From Roseiarcus sp963749715 (GTDB lineage Bacteria; Pseudomonadota; Alphaproteobacteria; Rhizobiales; Beijerinckiaceae), in the NCBI GenBank assembly GCA_963749715.1, contig CAVVNR010000012.1:248001-312000 (forward strand): a stretch of DNA of 64,000 nucleotides, read 5' to 3'. Below the pieces are notes generated by a model. It ran no database searches and had not been told where the DNA came from. It saw only the letters and a list, made by a program, of their open reading frames with translations. Within the stretch, counting starts at the first letter, position 1. Each line of letters starts with the position of its first letter. Shown here piece by piece: positions 17,205 through 26,409 of the stretch. The position numbers and the translations under genes were made by a program.

Positions 17205-18536
17205 ATGCGCCTATGGATCAAGGACCCGCTCGCCATTCTCACCGAGGGCGCCGAGCGCGGAATCGTCGTCGAGGGCGCCGAATTCGGAGAATGCGTCGCC
17301 CGCGGCCAATTACCGGCGACGCCAGTCGACGCGACCTTCGACGCCTCGCGCCATGTCGTGCTGCCGGGGCTGATCAACGCGCATCATCATTTCTACCAGA
17401 CCATGACCCGCGCCCACCCCGCGGGCTTCGGCAAGGAGCTCATCCCGTGGCTCGTTGCGATGGAGCGGGTCTGGGACCGCATGACGCCGGAGGCGCTCAG
17501 GATTGCGGTCAGGATGGCGCTGGTTGAACTGTTGCTTTCCGGCTGCACGACCGCAGCCGACCACCACAATCTCTTTCCTCCTGGCCTCGAGAACGCAATC
17601 GACATCGAGGTCGAAGAGGCGACGAGGCTCGGCCTCAGGATGACGGTCACGCGCGGCTCGATGGGCATTTCCGAGAAGGACGGCGGCCTGCAGCCGGACT
17701 CGATCGTGCAGGACTCGGAAACGATCCTCGCAGACAGCGAGCGCGTGCTAAGGCGCTATCACGACCCGAAGGTCGGCGCGACGATCCAGGTCGCGCTCGC
17801 GCCCTGTTCGCCGCTTGCGGTGCCGAGGCGGGTGCTGGATGGCTCGGCGGCGCTGGCCGAGCGGTTCGACGCGAGACTGCATTGCCATCTCTGCCAGTCG
17901 CCCGACGAGGACGTCTACGCCATGCAAGCGTTCGGCAAGCGATCAGTCGACATCCTCGAAGAGGCGGGTTGGCTGACCTCGCGTACATGGGTCGCGCACG
18001 GGGTCTTTTTCGACGCCGGGGAGATCGAGCGCCTCGGCCGCGCCGGAGTCGGAGTGAGCCACTGCGCCGGCTCGGACATGCTGTTCGCGCAAGGGATCTG
18101 CCCGACAAAAGATCTCGAGGCTGCGGGCGTTCCAATCGGCCTCGGCGTCGACGGCTCGGCGTCGAACAACTCCTCGAACATGATGGAGGCCGTGCGCCAT
18201 TCGCTGATGCTCGGACGCCTCCGTTACGGTCCGTCGGCGATGACGCCATACGACGCGCTGCGCTGGGGAACTCGGGGCTCGGCGCGCTGCCTGGGGCGCG
18301 GCGACATCGGCGCGATCGCCCCCGGCATGCAAGCGGACCTCGCGCTGTTCGCGCTCGATGAGCCGCAATTCAGCGGCGCCCACGACCCGATCGCGGCGCT
18401 TGTCCTCTGCGGGGCGCATCGCGCCGACCGGGTGATGGTCGCCGGCCGCTGGCGGGTCATCGACGGCCAGCCCGAAGGCGTCGATCTCAAAGCGCTGATC
18501 GCCAAGCATAACCTAGCGGCGCAGGCGTTCGCGTGA
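17205..18536 (+). CDS. 8-oxoguanine deaminase-like amidohydrolase
   Basis: Amidohydrolase-superfamily deaminase (COG0402) of 443 residues. Metal ligands: the HxH in LINAHHHFYQT (~58-65), the His of the LHCHLCQSPDEDV block (~225), the His of VSHCAGSDM, and the Asp of GLGVDGSASNNSSN (~310). The INAHHHFYQT and CQSPDEDV forms match characterised 8-oxoguanine deaminases (8-oxoguanine to uric acid plus ammonia). Other deaminases of the superfamily, acting on guanine, cytosine or triazines, remain possible. The frame is open far upstream, but MRLWIKDPLAIL is the family start. The divergent binding-protein gene suggests uptake and deamination are linked. Confidence 0.82.
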   Translation: MRLWIKDPLAILTEGAERGIVVEGAEFGECVARGQLPATPVDATFDASRHVVLPGLINAHHHFYQTMTRAHPAGFGKELIPWLVAMERVWDRMTPEALRIAVRMALVELLLSGCTTAADHHNLFPPGLENAIDIEVEEATRLGLRMTVTRGSMGISEKDGGLQPDSIVQDSETILADSERVLRRYHDPKVGATIQVALAPCSPLAVPRRVLDGSAALAERFDARLHCHLCQSPDEDVYAMQAFGKRSVDILEEAGWLTSRTWVAHGVFFDAGEIERLGRAGVGVSHCAGSDMLFAQGICPTKDLEAAGVPIGLGVDGSASNNSSNMMEAVRHSLMLGRLRYGPSAMTPYDALRWGTRGSARCLGRGDIGAIAPGMQADLALFALDEPQFSGAHDPIAALVLCGAHRADRVMVAGRWRVIDGQPEGVDLKALIAKHNLAAQAFA

Positions 18537-18874
18537 GCGGCGCTAGAGCTCCTCTCCATTTGCGAGAAGCGTTGTGGTTAGGGTTGGCGGCGGATGAAGG
18601 TTTTTCTCGTGGAGCGATCGGCATGACGACCAACCCGCCCGAACTCGCTTTCGATCATCAGGAGGCGCGCGGACCGACCAAACTACCGACCCATCGGGAC
18701 GGATGCCAAGCAAATGATTGGTGTAGGTGGCCTGCCAGGAACGGCCCGTTCTGTGGATCAACCTGCCCGAATTCCGGCTCGCGCTTCGCGTAGCTGAAGA
18801 TATGCGCGACCCCACAGAAGCTTTTCGTCAGCCTACTGAGCCATAGATATGGGCGAGTTGAAGGGAGGGGTCCG
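18537..18874. other. Intergenic stretch, nothing recognised
   Basis: 338 bases between the deaminase and the small cytochrome. Frames on both strands lack family motifs, and no hairpin or repeat stands out. Confidence 0.5.
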
Positions 18875-19183
18875 ATGTCTGTTCGCTCTGTCGCCTTGAG
18901 CGCGTTGCTCGTAGGGGCGATCGCGCCGTCGGCTATCGGCCAGGAGGCGGGCGATCCGATCGAGGGGCAGCGCCTGGTCGCGGCGAACTGCACGCAGTGC
19001 CATGGCGCGGTCGATATGCGGGGTGGCGCGCCGGCCTTCGCGACAATCGCGGCGATGCCGTCGACGACGGAATACTCCCTGAGCGTGTTCCTGCAAACGC
19101 CGCACGCCTTGATGCCGGATCTGGCCCTCACCCGGGCGGACATTTCGGACCTGGTCGCCTATATCCTGAGTTTGCGACATTAG
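18875..19183 (+). CDS. Small periplasmic cytochrome c
   Basis: A 102-residue c-type cytochrome with a signal peptide (MSVRSVALSALLVGAIAPSA), heme motif CTQCH (39-43) and C-terminal helix ISDLVAYILSLRH typical of class I cytochromes. Candidate axial methionines are in IAAMPS or HALMPD. It is single and not in an obvious operon; a DUF4239 membrane protein converges on it 25 bases downstream. Confidence 0.85.
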   Translation: MSVRSVALSALLVGAIAPSAIGQEAGDPIEGQRLVAANCTQCHGAVDMRGGAPAFATIAAMPSTTEYSLSVFLQTPHALMPDLALTRADISDLVAYILSLRH

Positions 19184-19208
19184 AGCGTTGGCCGCTTCCG
19201 TCATGCGG

Positions 19209-19970
19209 TCAGGAGCCGAGCGCTTGCATGGTCTCGATGACACCCGCCGGGGACAGACGAAAGAGCCCGGAAAAGGGCTGGCTAAGTTCGAGGATCAGAA
19301 ATATCGCGCTGGCCACAGCGATCGCGCCAAGCGCAAGCGTGGCGACGACCGTCCCGTTCACAGGCGAAACGATGCCGTAGCCGCAGAACAGGAGCAGCGA
19401 CCAGCACACGACGATCGCCACCATCGGCCAGGAAATCCCGCCGGCCAGTTGCAGCATCATCAACAGGCGGGTCTGCTGGATCATTCCGGCGGCGGCGCTC
19501 GCGGTCGCCAGAACCTGCTTCTGGGCGTCGGTCTGCGGAGTGAGAGTGAGCAGAAACCGGTCGAGCCTCTTCATGCCTTCGAGAACCGAGTGCACGGTCA
19601 TATCCTCGGCTTCCAATTTTCCGCCGCCCCAAATCTTGTCATAGCTTTGCTTGATCGCGGCGCGGAGCCCATCGCGCGCCGGTTTCGCCTCCGGGCCATA
19701 GGCTTCGAGCGCCGCGTCGAGTTGCAGTGATCGCGCGCCGAGCGTTTCGAGTTCGGCCTTTTGAGTCGCGAACAGCGTGTAGCTCGCGCCGACCAAGGTT
19801 CCGAGCACGAGCGCGAGCAAGAGCCCAAGCAGCCCGGTCATCGCTCCGATCATCTCGCGCGCCCGTTCCGGCGCGTGGCGCTCGGGCAGCCACGTGCGCA
19901 GCCTCAGGCCGATCATGCCAGCGCCGAACGTGAGAATCGCGACAACGAGGGCGAAGACCAGCTCATCCAC
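19209..19970 (-). CDS. DUF4239 membrane protein (copy 1)
   Basis: A 253-residue integral membrane protein: two N-terminal helices (FALVVAILTFGAGMIGLRL; TGLLGLLLALVLGTLVGASY), a soluble middle with ALEAYGPEAKPAR, and two C-terminal helices ending in ILELSQPFSGLFRLSPAG. This arrangement and the FLILELSxPFxGLFR motif define DUF4239, a bestrophin-like family of unknown function. Two paralogues occur in this window (36695 and 56259). No partner gene is conserved beside the three copies. Confidence 0.85.
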   Translation of the reverse strand: MDELVFALVVAILTFGAGMIGLRLRTWLPERHAPERAREMIGAMTGLLGLLLALVLGTLVGASYTLFATQKAELETLGARSLQLDAALEAYGPEAKPARDGLRAAIKQSYDKIWGGGKLEAEDMTVHSVLEGMKRLDRFLLTLTPQTDAQKQVLATASAAAGMIQQTRLLMMLQLAGGISWPMVAIVVCWSLLLFCGYGIVSPVNGTVVATLALGAIAVASAIFLILELSQPFSGLFRLSPAGVIETMQALGS

Positions 19971-20244
19971 GGTTGTCCATCCACAATGCCCCGGAGCCGG
20001 CCTGACGCGACGCTTCGCCCGGTCGTAGCCCGAGACGGGGTCTGGCCCGCTTGTCCCACAACCACCCTAATTGGCGGTTTTGCGCCGTTCAAGGCGGATT
20101 GAGGCGAAGGGCGGGTTCTGGTAGAATGAAGCGCGCGGCGCGGCCGGCTGCTTCGGTCGGAGGCCACGGTCCAATCCCGAATGAGCGATAGGACGGGACG
20201 CTTCGGCGCCGCGGGCGCGCCGTCCGCCGAGGGGCGCCAAAACC

Positions 20245-20970
20245 ATGAACGGCCGCAAGCTCATTCCTGGAAAGCCCGTGCCCGCTGCGGACATTCCGGA
20301 CTATTCGATCCGCCGCGACGCGCTCGACGAGATCCTCGCCGACGCGTTCCGAGCGCGCCTCAAGCGGATCGCCGAGATCGTCCGGCAATCCGGGGAGCAG
20401 CTCGAGGGGAACATCTTCTATGCCGACGGCGAGGAGCGCTTTGCGGGCGAGCCTCCGGCCGCGGCGCTCGCGCCGGCCCGACGCAACGTCTGGCGGGCGG
20501 TCAGGTTCAAGGAGCGGCTGCTCGAGGTCGGCGTCAACGCCGGCCACAGCGCGCTTCTGGCGCTGTCATCCAGCCCGAGGTTCGAATACTACGGCGTCGA
20601 CATCATGTCCCACGCCTATACCGCCGAGTGCGTCGACTACCTCAAGGGCGAGTTTCCAGGGCGGGTGCACCTGTTCCCGGGCGATTCGCGTGAGGTCCTG
20701 CCGTGGCTGGTCGACCGGCGCGCCGAACTCGCTTTCGATATCTTTCATGTCGATGGCGGCCACACCAGCGAAGTCTGCCATTCCGACGTGATGAACTGCA
20801 TCCGCATCGCCAGGGGCCAGCGCGGTCGCCATCTGATGCTCGACGACGTCCATGCGAGCTGGATCTTCGACGTCTATTGCGAATTTGTGGCTCGGGGCGA
20901 TTTGACGACCGAGACGTTTTTCGGCGACTGGGAGGACGCCGGACGGAACGTGCTGGCGAGGATCGAGTGA
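20245..20970 (+). CDS. Class I SAM-dependent methyltransferase (Methyltransf_24 type)
   Basis: A 241-residue enzyme with SAM motif LLEVGVNAGHSALLAL (from ~92), followed by YYGVDIMSHAY, and the acidic motif FDIFHVDGGHTSEVCHSDV typical of the group. It precedes a glycosyltransferase by 33 bases on the same strand, so sugar or polysaccharide methylation is plausible. It resembles the methyltransferase at 14598 in fold only. The preceding frame 20181-20693 is a shadow. Confidence 0.78.
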   Translation: MNGRKLIPGKPVPAADIPDYSIRRDALDEILADAFRARLKRIAEIVRQSGEQLEGNIFYADGEERFAGEPPAAALAPARRNVWRAVRFKERLLEVGVNAGHSALLALSSSPRFEYYGVDIMSHAYTAECVDYLKGEFPGRVHLFPGDSREVLPWLVDRRAELAFDIFHVDGGHTSEVCHSDVMNCIRIARGQRGRHLMLDDVHASWIFDVYCEFVARGDLTTETFFGDWEDAGRNVLARIE

Positions 20971-21003
20971 GCCCCCGGGCCGCAACGGAGAAACTTCTCG
21001 GAG

Positions 21004-21867
21004 ATGACTGCGAGCCGCGCCTCCGCCGACGGCTGCGAATTCGGCTCCTTCTGGCAGGGGACGCTCAATCCGTTCGCTTACGCGTGCCTCGCTTCGTTCC
21101 CGGAAGCTGGCGCGAGCCTGTCCGTATTCAGCTACAATTCGCGCCTCGACCTGCCGCCGGGCGTGCGGCTCGAGGAAGCGCGCGCGATTTGCCCCGACGA
21201 GTCGCTCACCCGGCGGTTCATCGCCAACGGCAAGCCGTCGATCGCGACTTTCGCCGACATGTTCCGCTACCGGATGATCCGGGACAGAGGCTATTGCTGG
21301 GTCGACACCGACATCCTTTGCTTGCGCAACCCTGGCTTCAGCGCCGAAGGCGCAATCTTCTGCCGCCAGGCGGACGCGGTCGGGACCGGCCTCGTCAACA
21401 ACGCGGTCCTGCGGCTTCCCCCGTCGGACCCCGCGCTCGCCGAACTTGTCGCGAAGTCGGAAGCCGCGATCGACGTCGATCAGCGATGGGGCGCGATCGG
21501 CCCGTTCCTGCTGACGCCCGTTCTGGCCGAACACGGCCTCTATGACCGCGCGCTCGATTCGCATGTCTGCTATCCGATCGAGCCGGAGCAATTCTGGAAG
21601 CTCTTCCTGCCGTCCCATCGGGATTGGGCGGCCGACACGACAAGCGGCGCAACTTTCGTGCATCTTTGGAGCGAAGCGATTGTGTGGAGCGGCTACGATT
21701 TCTGGGCCTGCCCGCCCGCCGGCTCCTATCTGCACGAAGCGTTCCGGCGCGTCGGCGCGGTTCCTCGCTTCCGCCGCGTGGCGAGCGAGGATGAGGTTCT
21801 TCGCCTGATGGCGAAGCCGATCGCCGAATCCAACCGCGCCGCCCGGCTGGCGGCCGCCCGGGATTGA
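21004..21867 (+). CDS. DXD-type glycosyltransferase (Gly_transf_sug / GT32-like)
   Basis: A 287-residue protein with the nucleotide-sugar motif CWVDTDILCL (DTD, ~100) preceded by FADMFRYRMIRDRGY, typical of small capsular or GT32-like transferases. N-terminal FWQGTLNPFAYACLASF and a C-terminal TFVHLWSEA block match the same group. The gene follows the methyltransferase in a probable two-gene operon, suggesting synthesis of a methylated surface glycan. Donor and acceptor sugars are unknown. Confidence 0.82.
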   Translation: MTASRASADGCEFGSFWQGTLNPFAYACLASFPEAGASLSVFSYNSRLDLPPGVRLEEARAICPDESLTRRFIANGKPSIATFADMFRYRMIRDRGYCWVDTDILCLRNPGFSAEGAIFCRQADAVGTGLVNNAVLRLPPSDPALAELVAKSEAAIDVDQRWGAIGPFLLTPVLAEHGLYDRALDSHVCYPIEPEQFWKLFLPSHRDWAADTTSGATFVHLWSEAIVWSGYDFWACPPAGSYLHEAFRRVGAVPRFRRVASEDEVLRLMAKPIAESNRAARLAAARD

Positions 21868-21892
21868 CCGGCGCAGCCTCGCCTGCGCCGCC

Positions 21893-23581
21893 CTATCCGA
21901 CCTCTGCAGGCTCTCCGATCTCTTGCGGCGGCGGGGCGAGCCGCCCCGGTCCTTTGCGCCGAGCTTGCCGGTTCCGCCTGGGCGCGACGAGAAATGTCAC
22001 GTTGGGCGGCTCCGTCAGGAACGCCCGCGCCTGATCCTCGATCATGCGGTCCGCGATCGTCACCCGCGTGCGCAAATGCTTCAGTTCGAGCAGAGACTGA
22101 ATGAGGAATGTCTCGACGATCCGGCCGCTGACCTGCGTATCCTCAAAAGCCCCCCAGGCATAGGCGCCGTCGCGTTTTCGCTCGAGGCCGATCTCGTGGA
22201 TTACCGCCAGGAAGGGGACGCGGTCCTTCGGATCGATCCGATAGTCGACGGTCAGCAGAATCGGCCCCTGATCGTCCTCGAGCGGATGCACGAACACCGG
22301 CGTCCGCCAGTGCATCGACGGCGTGAGGTCGAGCGCGGCGGCGCCCTGCAGCCGCCAACGAAGCGTCAGGATCAGCCCGAGCGCCGCGCCGGCGGCAGCG
22401 ATGTAGAAAGTCGCCGACAGCCCCTCTAGGCCTGCCACCTTGCCCCATGTCGCGCTGCCGACAGTCATGGCCCCGAAAAATACGGTCAGAAAAATCGCGA
22501 GACCTCGTCCGCGCACCCATTCCGGCAACGCTACCTGCGCCGAGACGAACAGCGTCGTCATCATCGTGATCCACGACGCGCCGGCAATCAGGCTCGCCGC
22601 GCCCGCAATCCCCGGATGTCGGGCCGCGCCGTAAAGCGCCAGCGCGAGGATCGTGCCGATCGTCCCGAGCGCCGCCAGCCGATCGGGACCGAGCCGCGCC
22701 TTGAGGCCGTTGAGCGCGAACGATCCAAGGATCGAACCGACGCCGATCATACCGAGCAGGACGCCGTAGACCTCCGGCCCATTGTGCATCTGCTCGCGGG
22801 CGACGAGGGGCAGAAGCGCCCAATAGGCGCTGGCGAACGGGAAAAAGGCGACTGCGCGGATCAGCGTGGAATCGATGTCCCGGTTGTGTCTGGCGTAGCG
22901 CAGCCCGGTGCGGACGGCGCTGAAGAGACGCTCGGCCGGCAACGACTGCTTTGCCTTGCGCGGAGCGCGCCACCAAAGAAGCGCCGCGACAACCGCGAGG
23001 TTGCCAACGCAAAAACACCAGAACGGCAGGGCGATGCTGACGGCCGCTATCGCCAGCCCGCCTATCGCTGGGCCGATCGCGCAACTCACGTTGTAACTCG
23101 TGTTGTTGATGGCGATGGCGCTGTCGAGGTCCTGCTTTGAGACCAGCATCGGCGTGACGACGAGCCAAGCCGGCGCGGCGAGCGCGCCGGTTGCGCCAAG
23201 ACTAAAGGTCGTCGCGAGCAACACCGCCGGCGTCGCCAAATGCAATGTGACCACGGCCGCGAAGATGATAGAAATCGCGGTCACTGCGAGCTGCGCGCCG
23301 ATCAGCAGCCTGCGCGCGTCGATGATGTCGGTCAGCGCGCCGGCAGGCAGAGTGAGAAGAAACATCGGCAGCGTGGTCGCGACCTGGACCGCCGAGACCA
23401 TCATCGGATCCGGATTGAGACTGGTCATTAGCCAGTTCGTCGACGTGTCGTACATCGCGAAACCGATGTTTGACGCCGAACTTGCGATCACGATGACCGT
23501 GAAGGCCAAATTGCCGAAAACGCCCCAGCGCCACTCCCGGCTTGCGGGCGCGTCCGGATTGACGCTGGACTCGCTGGACAA
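21893..23581 (-). CDS. MFS_3 (EntS-like) exporter with C-terminal monooxygenase-like domain
   Basis: An 11-12-helix MFS protein of the MFS_3 family (siderophore exporter EntS relatives), ~562 residues. N-terminal half: SNIGFAMYDTSTNWLMTSLN and TLPMFLLTLPAGALTDIIDA. The cytosolic C-terminal domain begins near VDYRIDPKDRVPFLAVIHEI and ends NVTFLVAPRR, resembling the antibiotic-biosynthesis-monooxygenase fold found in this family. The frame is open upstream to 24238 without homology; a TTG at 23581 after a GGCGGGG stretch is the best start. It diverges from its own paralogue at 24160, with a broken stress-protein gene between them. Substrate unknown. Confidence 0.82.
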   Translation of the reverse strand: MSSESSVNPDAPASREWRWGVFGNLAFTVIVIASSASNIGFAMYDTSTNWLMTSLNPDPMMVSAVQVATTLPMFLLTLPAGALTDIIDARRLLIGAQLAVTAISIIFAAVVTLHLATPAVLLATTFSLGATGALAAPAWLVVTPMLVSKQDLDSAIAINNTSYNVSCAIGPAIGGLAIAAVSIALPFWCFCVGNLAVVAALLWWRAPRKAKQSLPAERLFSAVRTGLRYARHNRDIDSTLIRAVAFFPFASAYWALLPLVAREQMHNGPEVYGVLLGMIGVGSILGSFALNGLKARLGPDRLAALGTIGTILALALYGAARHPGIAGAASLIAGASWITMMTTLFVSAQVALPEWVRGRGLAIFLTVFFGAMTVGSATWGKVAGLEGLSATFYIAAAGAALGLILTLRWRLQGAAALDLTPSMHWRTPVFVHPLEDDQGPILLTVDYRIDPKDRVPFLAVIHEIGLERKRDGAYAWGAFEDTQVSGRIVETFLIQSLLELKHLRTRVTIADRMIEDQARAFLTEPPNVTFLVAPRRNRQARRKGPGRLAPPPQEIGEPAEVG

Positions 23582-23703
23582 GAAAGACCCCGCCTGAAAT
23601 GCGACTGGAGGACGAAAACGCGACGAAATCGCAGCCCAAATGGCGAGTGAGGGCGGAACTTTCAAGGCGCGTCGCCAACGCGCCAGGATACCCGACTCGC
23701 GGA

Positions 23704-24124
23704 GAACCCAGCGGCGGTAAACCTTTGTTGATCGGCGCCGGCCTGAAATTGACGCGGGCTCTTGTTTGCTGGAAGGATTCGCGCGAGGCGCGGCGGGCGG
23801 TCGTCGACGTCTTGCCGATCCTGAAGTCCTGCACAGGGGTCGACGTCGTCGAACACGTGAAATGAGCACGAAATGGGAACGCCGCGACGCCGTCTTGCGG
23901 ATGTCGGCGACTGGTTTGATCGACGCGGGATCGGGGCGAATTGCCTCGCCTCGCCGCTGAACGGTGCGGAAGCAACTCATCTCGCCGCCATCGCCAACGA
24001 GCTTGACGTCGATCTGGTCGTCGCCGGCGCCTTTGGGCGAAGTCGTCTGCGCGAGTGGGCGTATGGCGGAGTGACGCGAGACCTTCTCCGGAAGGCCGAT
24101 CGCTGCACTCTCGTCTCGCACTAA
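23704..24124 (+). pseudogene. Universal stress protein (UspA), truncated and frameshifted
   Basis: Frame one encodes RALVCWKDSREARRAVVDVL then PILKSCTGVDVVEHVK and stops. After a +1 shift near 23862 the next frame reads RLADVGDWFDRRGIGA ... DLVVAGAFGRSRLREWAYGG and VTRDLLRKADRCTLVSH. Together these are the second Usp domain with its ATP-binding GAFGxSRxRE element. The first Usp domain, normally present in ~270-residue proteins of this type, is missing. Two independent lesions make true decay likely, although the frameshift alone could be a sequencing error. Confidence 0.8.
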
Positions 24125-24159
24125 TCGGCCCCTGGTCGGACGCGAGGAGCAATTCGAAG

Positions 24160-25803
24160 ATGGACTTTCGCCTCCCCCAACAATCCTTGCCGACCGCGCC
24201 GTCTTGGCTCGGCGCTTTCGCTCATCCGGCGTTCGCAATCGTCTGGACGGCGAGCACGTGCGCGCTCATCGGCATTGCGATGTATGACACTTCGTCGGGC
24301 TGGCTGATGACAACGCTCGACCTCGACCCGCTGGACGTCTCGATGGTGCATGTGGCGACGACGCTGCCGATGTTCCTGTTCACTCTTCCCGCGGGCGCGA
24401 TCGCCGATATCGTCGATCCGCGGCGCATGATCATCGCAGTCTCCTACGCGATCGCCGCATTGATGGCGGTTTTCGCCGCCGTCGTCTCGCTCGATTTCGC
24501 AACGCCGCTCTTGCTGCTGGTCACGACTTTCGTTCTCAGCGCCGCCTGGTCCTTGAACACGCCGGCATGGTTGTCGATCGTGCCGCTCCTGGTGCCGAAG
24601 CCTGAAATCCCTGGAGCGATCGCCGCTCACGGCGTCGGCTACAACATCAGCCGCACTGTCGGTCCCGCGCTCGGCGGCCTGGTGATCGTGAATTTCGGGC
24701 TGGTCGCGCCGTTCTGGATTTTCATCGCCGCCAATCTGGCGGTGATCGCGGCGCTGACCTGGTGGCGCGCGCCAGACAGACGAAGCGCTTCGCTGCCCGC
24801 GGAGAGGCTCAGCAACGCGATGCGCACTGGCCTTCGGCACGCCGCCAACAACCGCCTGCTATGGGCGACGCTGGCGCGAACGATGGCGGTCTATCCGTTC
24901 ACCGCCGCCTATTGGGGCCTCTTGCCGTTGATCGCCCGGCGAACCGGAGAGGGCGCGGAGCACTACGGCCTCCTTCTGAGCGCAATCAGCATCGGCGCGA
25001 TCCTTGGGTCGCTCAAACACGGAAAGCTGCGCGACCGGCTGGGCGCCGACCGGCTGGTGGCGCTGGCGACCCTCCTGACCGCGAGCGCCCTCGCGCTATT
25101 CGCGTTTGCCAACGATCTCCCGGTCGCGCTTTCAGCCTGCGTGCTGGCCGGCGTCGCATGGGTCACCAACCTGACGTGCCTTTACACTTCTGCCCAGAAC
25201 GTTCTGCCGGATTGGGTGCGCGGCCGAGGCCTCGCAATCTTCCTGGCCGTTATCTTCGGAACGATGACCCTGAGCAGCGCTGCATGGGGTGACATTGCCG
25301 AAAGAACCGGACTCCCGGCCGCGCTTCTTCTCGCGGCCGCAGGCGCGCTTGTCGCGATCCCGCTCAGTTGGCGATGGAAGCTGCAGCAAGACGCGGCGCT
25401 CGATCTGTCGCCGTCCCACCACTGGAGCGTGCCGCAAACCCACGAGGACATCGATAACGATCGCGGGCCAGTCCTGGTGAAGATCGAATACCGGATTGAC
25501 CCAAAAGACCGCGCAGCGTTCTTACGCGCGCTCGACGAACTCGGGTTCGAACGCCGGCGCGACGGCGCATTTGCCTGGGGAATATTCGAGGACGCCGGCG
25601 AATTGGGGCGCTACGAGGAGACCTACCTGATCGAAACATGGCTTGAGCTCAGGCATCTGCGTGAACGGGTCACCAATGCCGATCGGATGCTCGAAGATGA
25701 AATCCGGGACATGCTCATCGCCCCGCCGCGGATCGAGTTCCTCGTCGCCGCCGAAACCCGCCCGCGGGTTCAGCATCGGCGCTCCGAGCCGACTGGAGCC
25801 TAG
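24160..25803 (+). CDS. MFS_3 (EntS-like) exporter with C-terminal monooxygenase-like domain, paralogue
   Basis: A 547-residue relative of the exporter on the opposite side of the UspA remnant, with matching blocks IGIAMYDTSSGWLMTTLD, TLPMFLFTLPAGAIADIVD, NVLPDWVRGRGLAIFLAV and the C-terminal EYRIDPKDRAAFLRALDELG domain. A GAGGAGC ribosome site ten bases before the ATG at 24160 sets the start. A flavodoxin-like reductase follows after three bases, so the two are probably co-transcribed. Export of a small metabolite is expected from the family; the substrate is unknown. Confidence 0.87.
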   Translation: MDFRLPQQSLPTAPSWLGAFAHPAFAIVWTASTCALIGIAMYDTSSGWLMTTLDLDPLDVSMVHVATTLPMFLFTLPAGAIADIVDPRRMIIAVSYAIAALMAVFAAVVSLDFATPLLLLVTTFVLSAAWSLNTPAWLSIVPLLVPKPEIPGAIAAHGVGYNISRTVGPALGGLVIVNFGLVAPFWIFIAANLAVIAALTWWRAPDRRSASLPAERLSNAMRTGLRHAANNRLLWATLARTMAVYPFTAAYWGLLPLIARRTGEGAEHYGLLLSAISIGAILGSLKHGKLRDRLGADRLVALATLLTASALALFAFANDLPVALSACVLAGVAWVTNLTCLYTSAQNVLPDWVRGRGLAIFLAVIFGTMTLSSAAWGDIAERTGLPAALLLAAAGALVAIPLSWRWKLQQDAALDLSPSHHWSVPQTHEDIDNDRGPVLVKIEYRIDPKDRAAFLRALDELGFERRRDGAFAWGIFEDAGELGRYEETYLIETWLELRHLRERVTNADRMLEDEIRDMLIAPPRIEFLVAAETRPRVQHRRSEPTGA

Positions 25804-25806
25804 CGA

Positions 25807-26391
25807 TTGCACATTCTCGTCGTCTACGCTCATCCGTTGGAAACGAGCTTTATGGCCGCGCTTCACGTCCGCGCCGTCGAGACCCTGCGCGCGGGCGGGC
25901 ATGAGGTCGACGATCTCGATCTCTACGCCGAGCAGTTCGACCCAGTGATGTCGCGCGAGCAGTTCGCTCACTACGTCGACATCAGCGTCAACACGCGCGA
26001 AGTGGAGGCCTATGTGGAGCGCCTGCAGGCAGCCGAGGCGCTTGTCCTCATGTTTCCGGTCTGGTTCGACGGCCTGCCGGCGATGATCCAGGGCTATTTC
26101 CAGCGCGTGTTCCTGCCCGGCGTCGCGCTACGCATCGACGACGCAGGGCTCTTTCACCCGAACCTGTGGAACCTCAGGCGAATGGCTGCGGTGTGCACTT
26201 ACGGCGAGGATCGGCGCGCGGTCGTGGCGAAGAACAATCCGGCGCAACGCTTCATGCGCTACAACATCGGCGCGCTTATCCATCCAAAGGGCCGGTTCGA
26301 ATATCTTGCCCACTACGACATGAATTTCTCGACCGCGGCGCGGCGGGCGGCGTTCATGAAGCGCGTCACGCGCGCGTTTGAGGCGTGGTGA
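25807..26391 (+). CDS. Flavodoxin-fold NAD(P)H-dependent oxidoreductase
   Basis: A 194-residue protein of the Flavodoxin_2 family (quinone reductase / KefF / MdaB relatives) that reduces quinones with NAD(P)H and FMN or FAD. Seen: opening HILVVYAHPLETSFMAAL, then VLMFPVWFDGLPAMIQGYFQ with RVFLPG. It starts with TTG at 25807, three bases after the exporter's stop, which implies coupling. It may protect against quinones or supply reduced flavin near the exporter. Confidence 0.85.
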   Translation: MHILVVYAHPLETSFMAALHVRAVETLRAGGHEVDDLDLYAEQFDPVMSREQFAHYVDISVNTREVEAYVERLQAAEALVLMFPVWFDGLPAMIQGYFQRVFLPGVALRIDDAGLFHPNLWNLRRMAAVCTYGEDRRAVVAKNNPAQRFMRYNIGALIHPKGRFEYLAHYDMNFSTAARRAAFMKRVTRAFEAW

Positions 26392-26409
26392 ACGAGCGGC
26401 CGGATCCGT

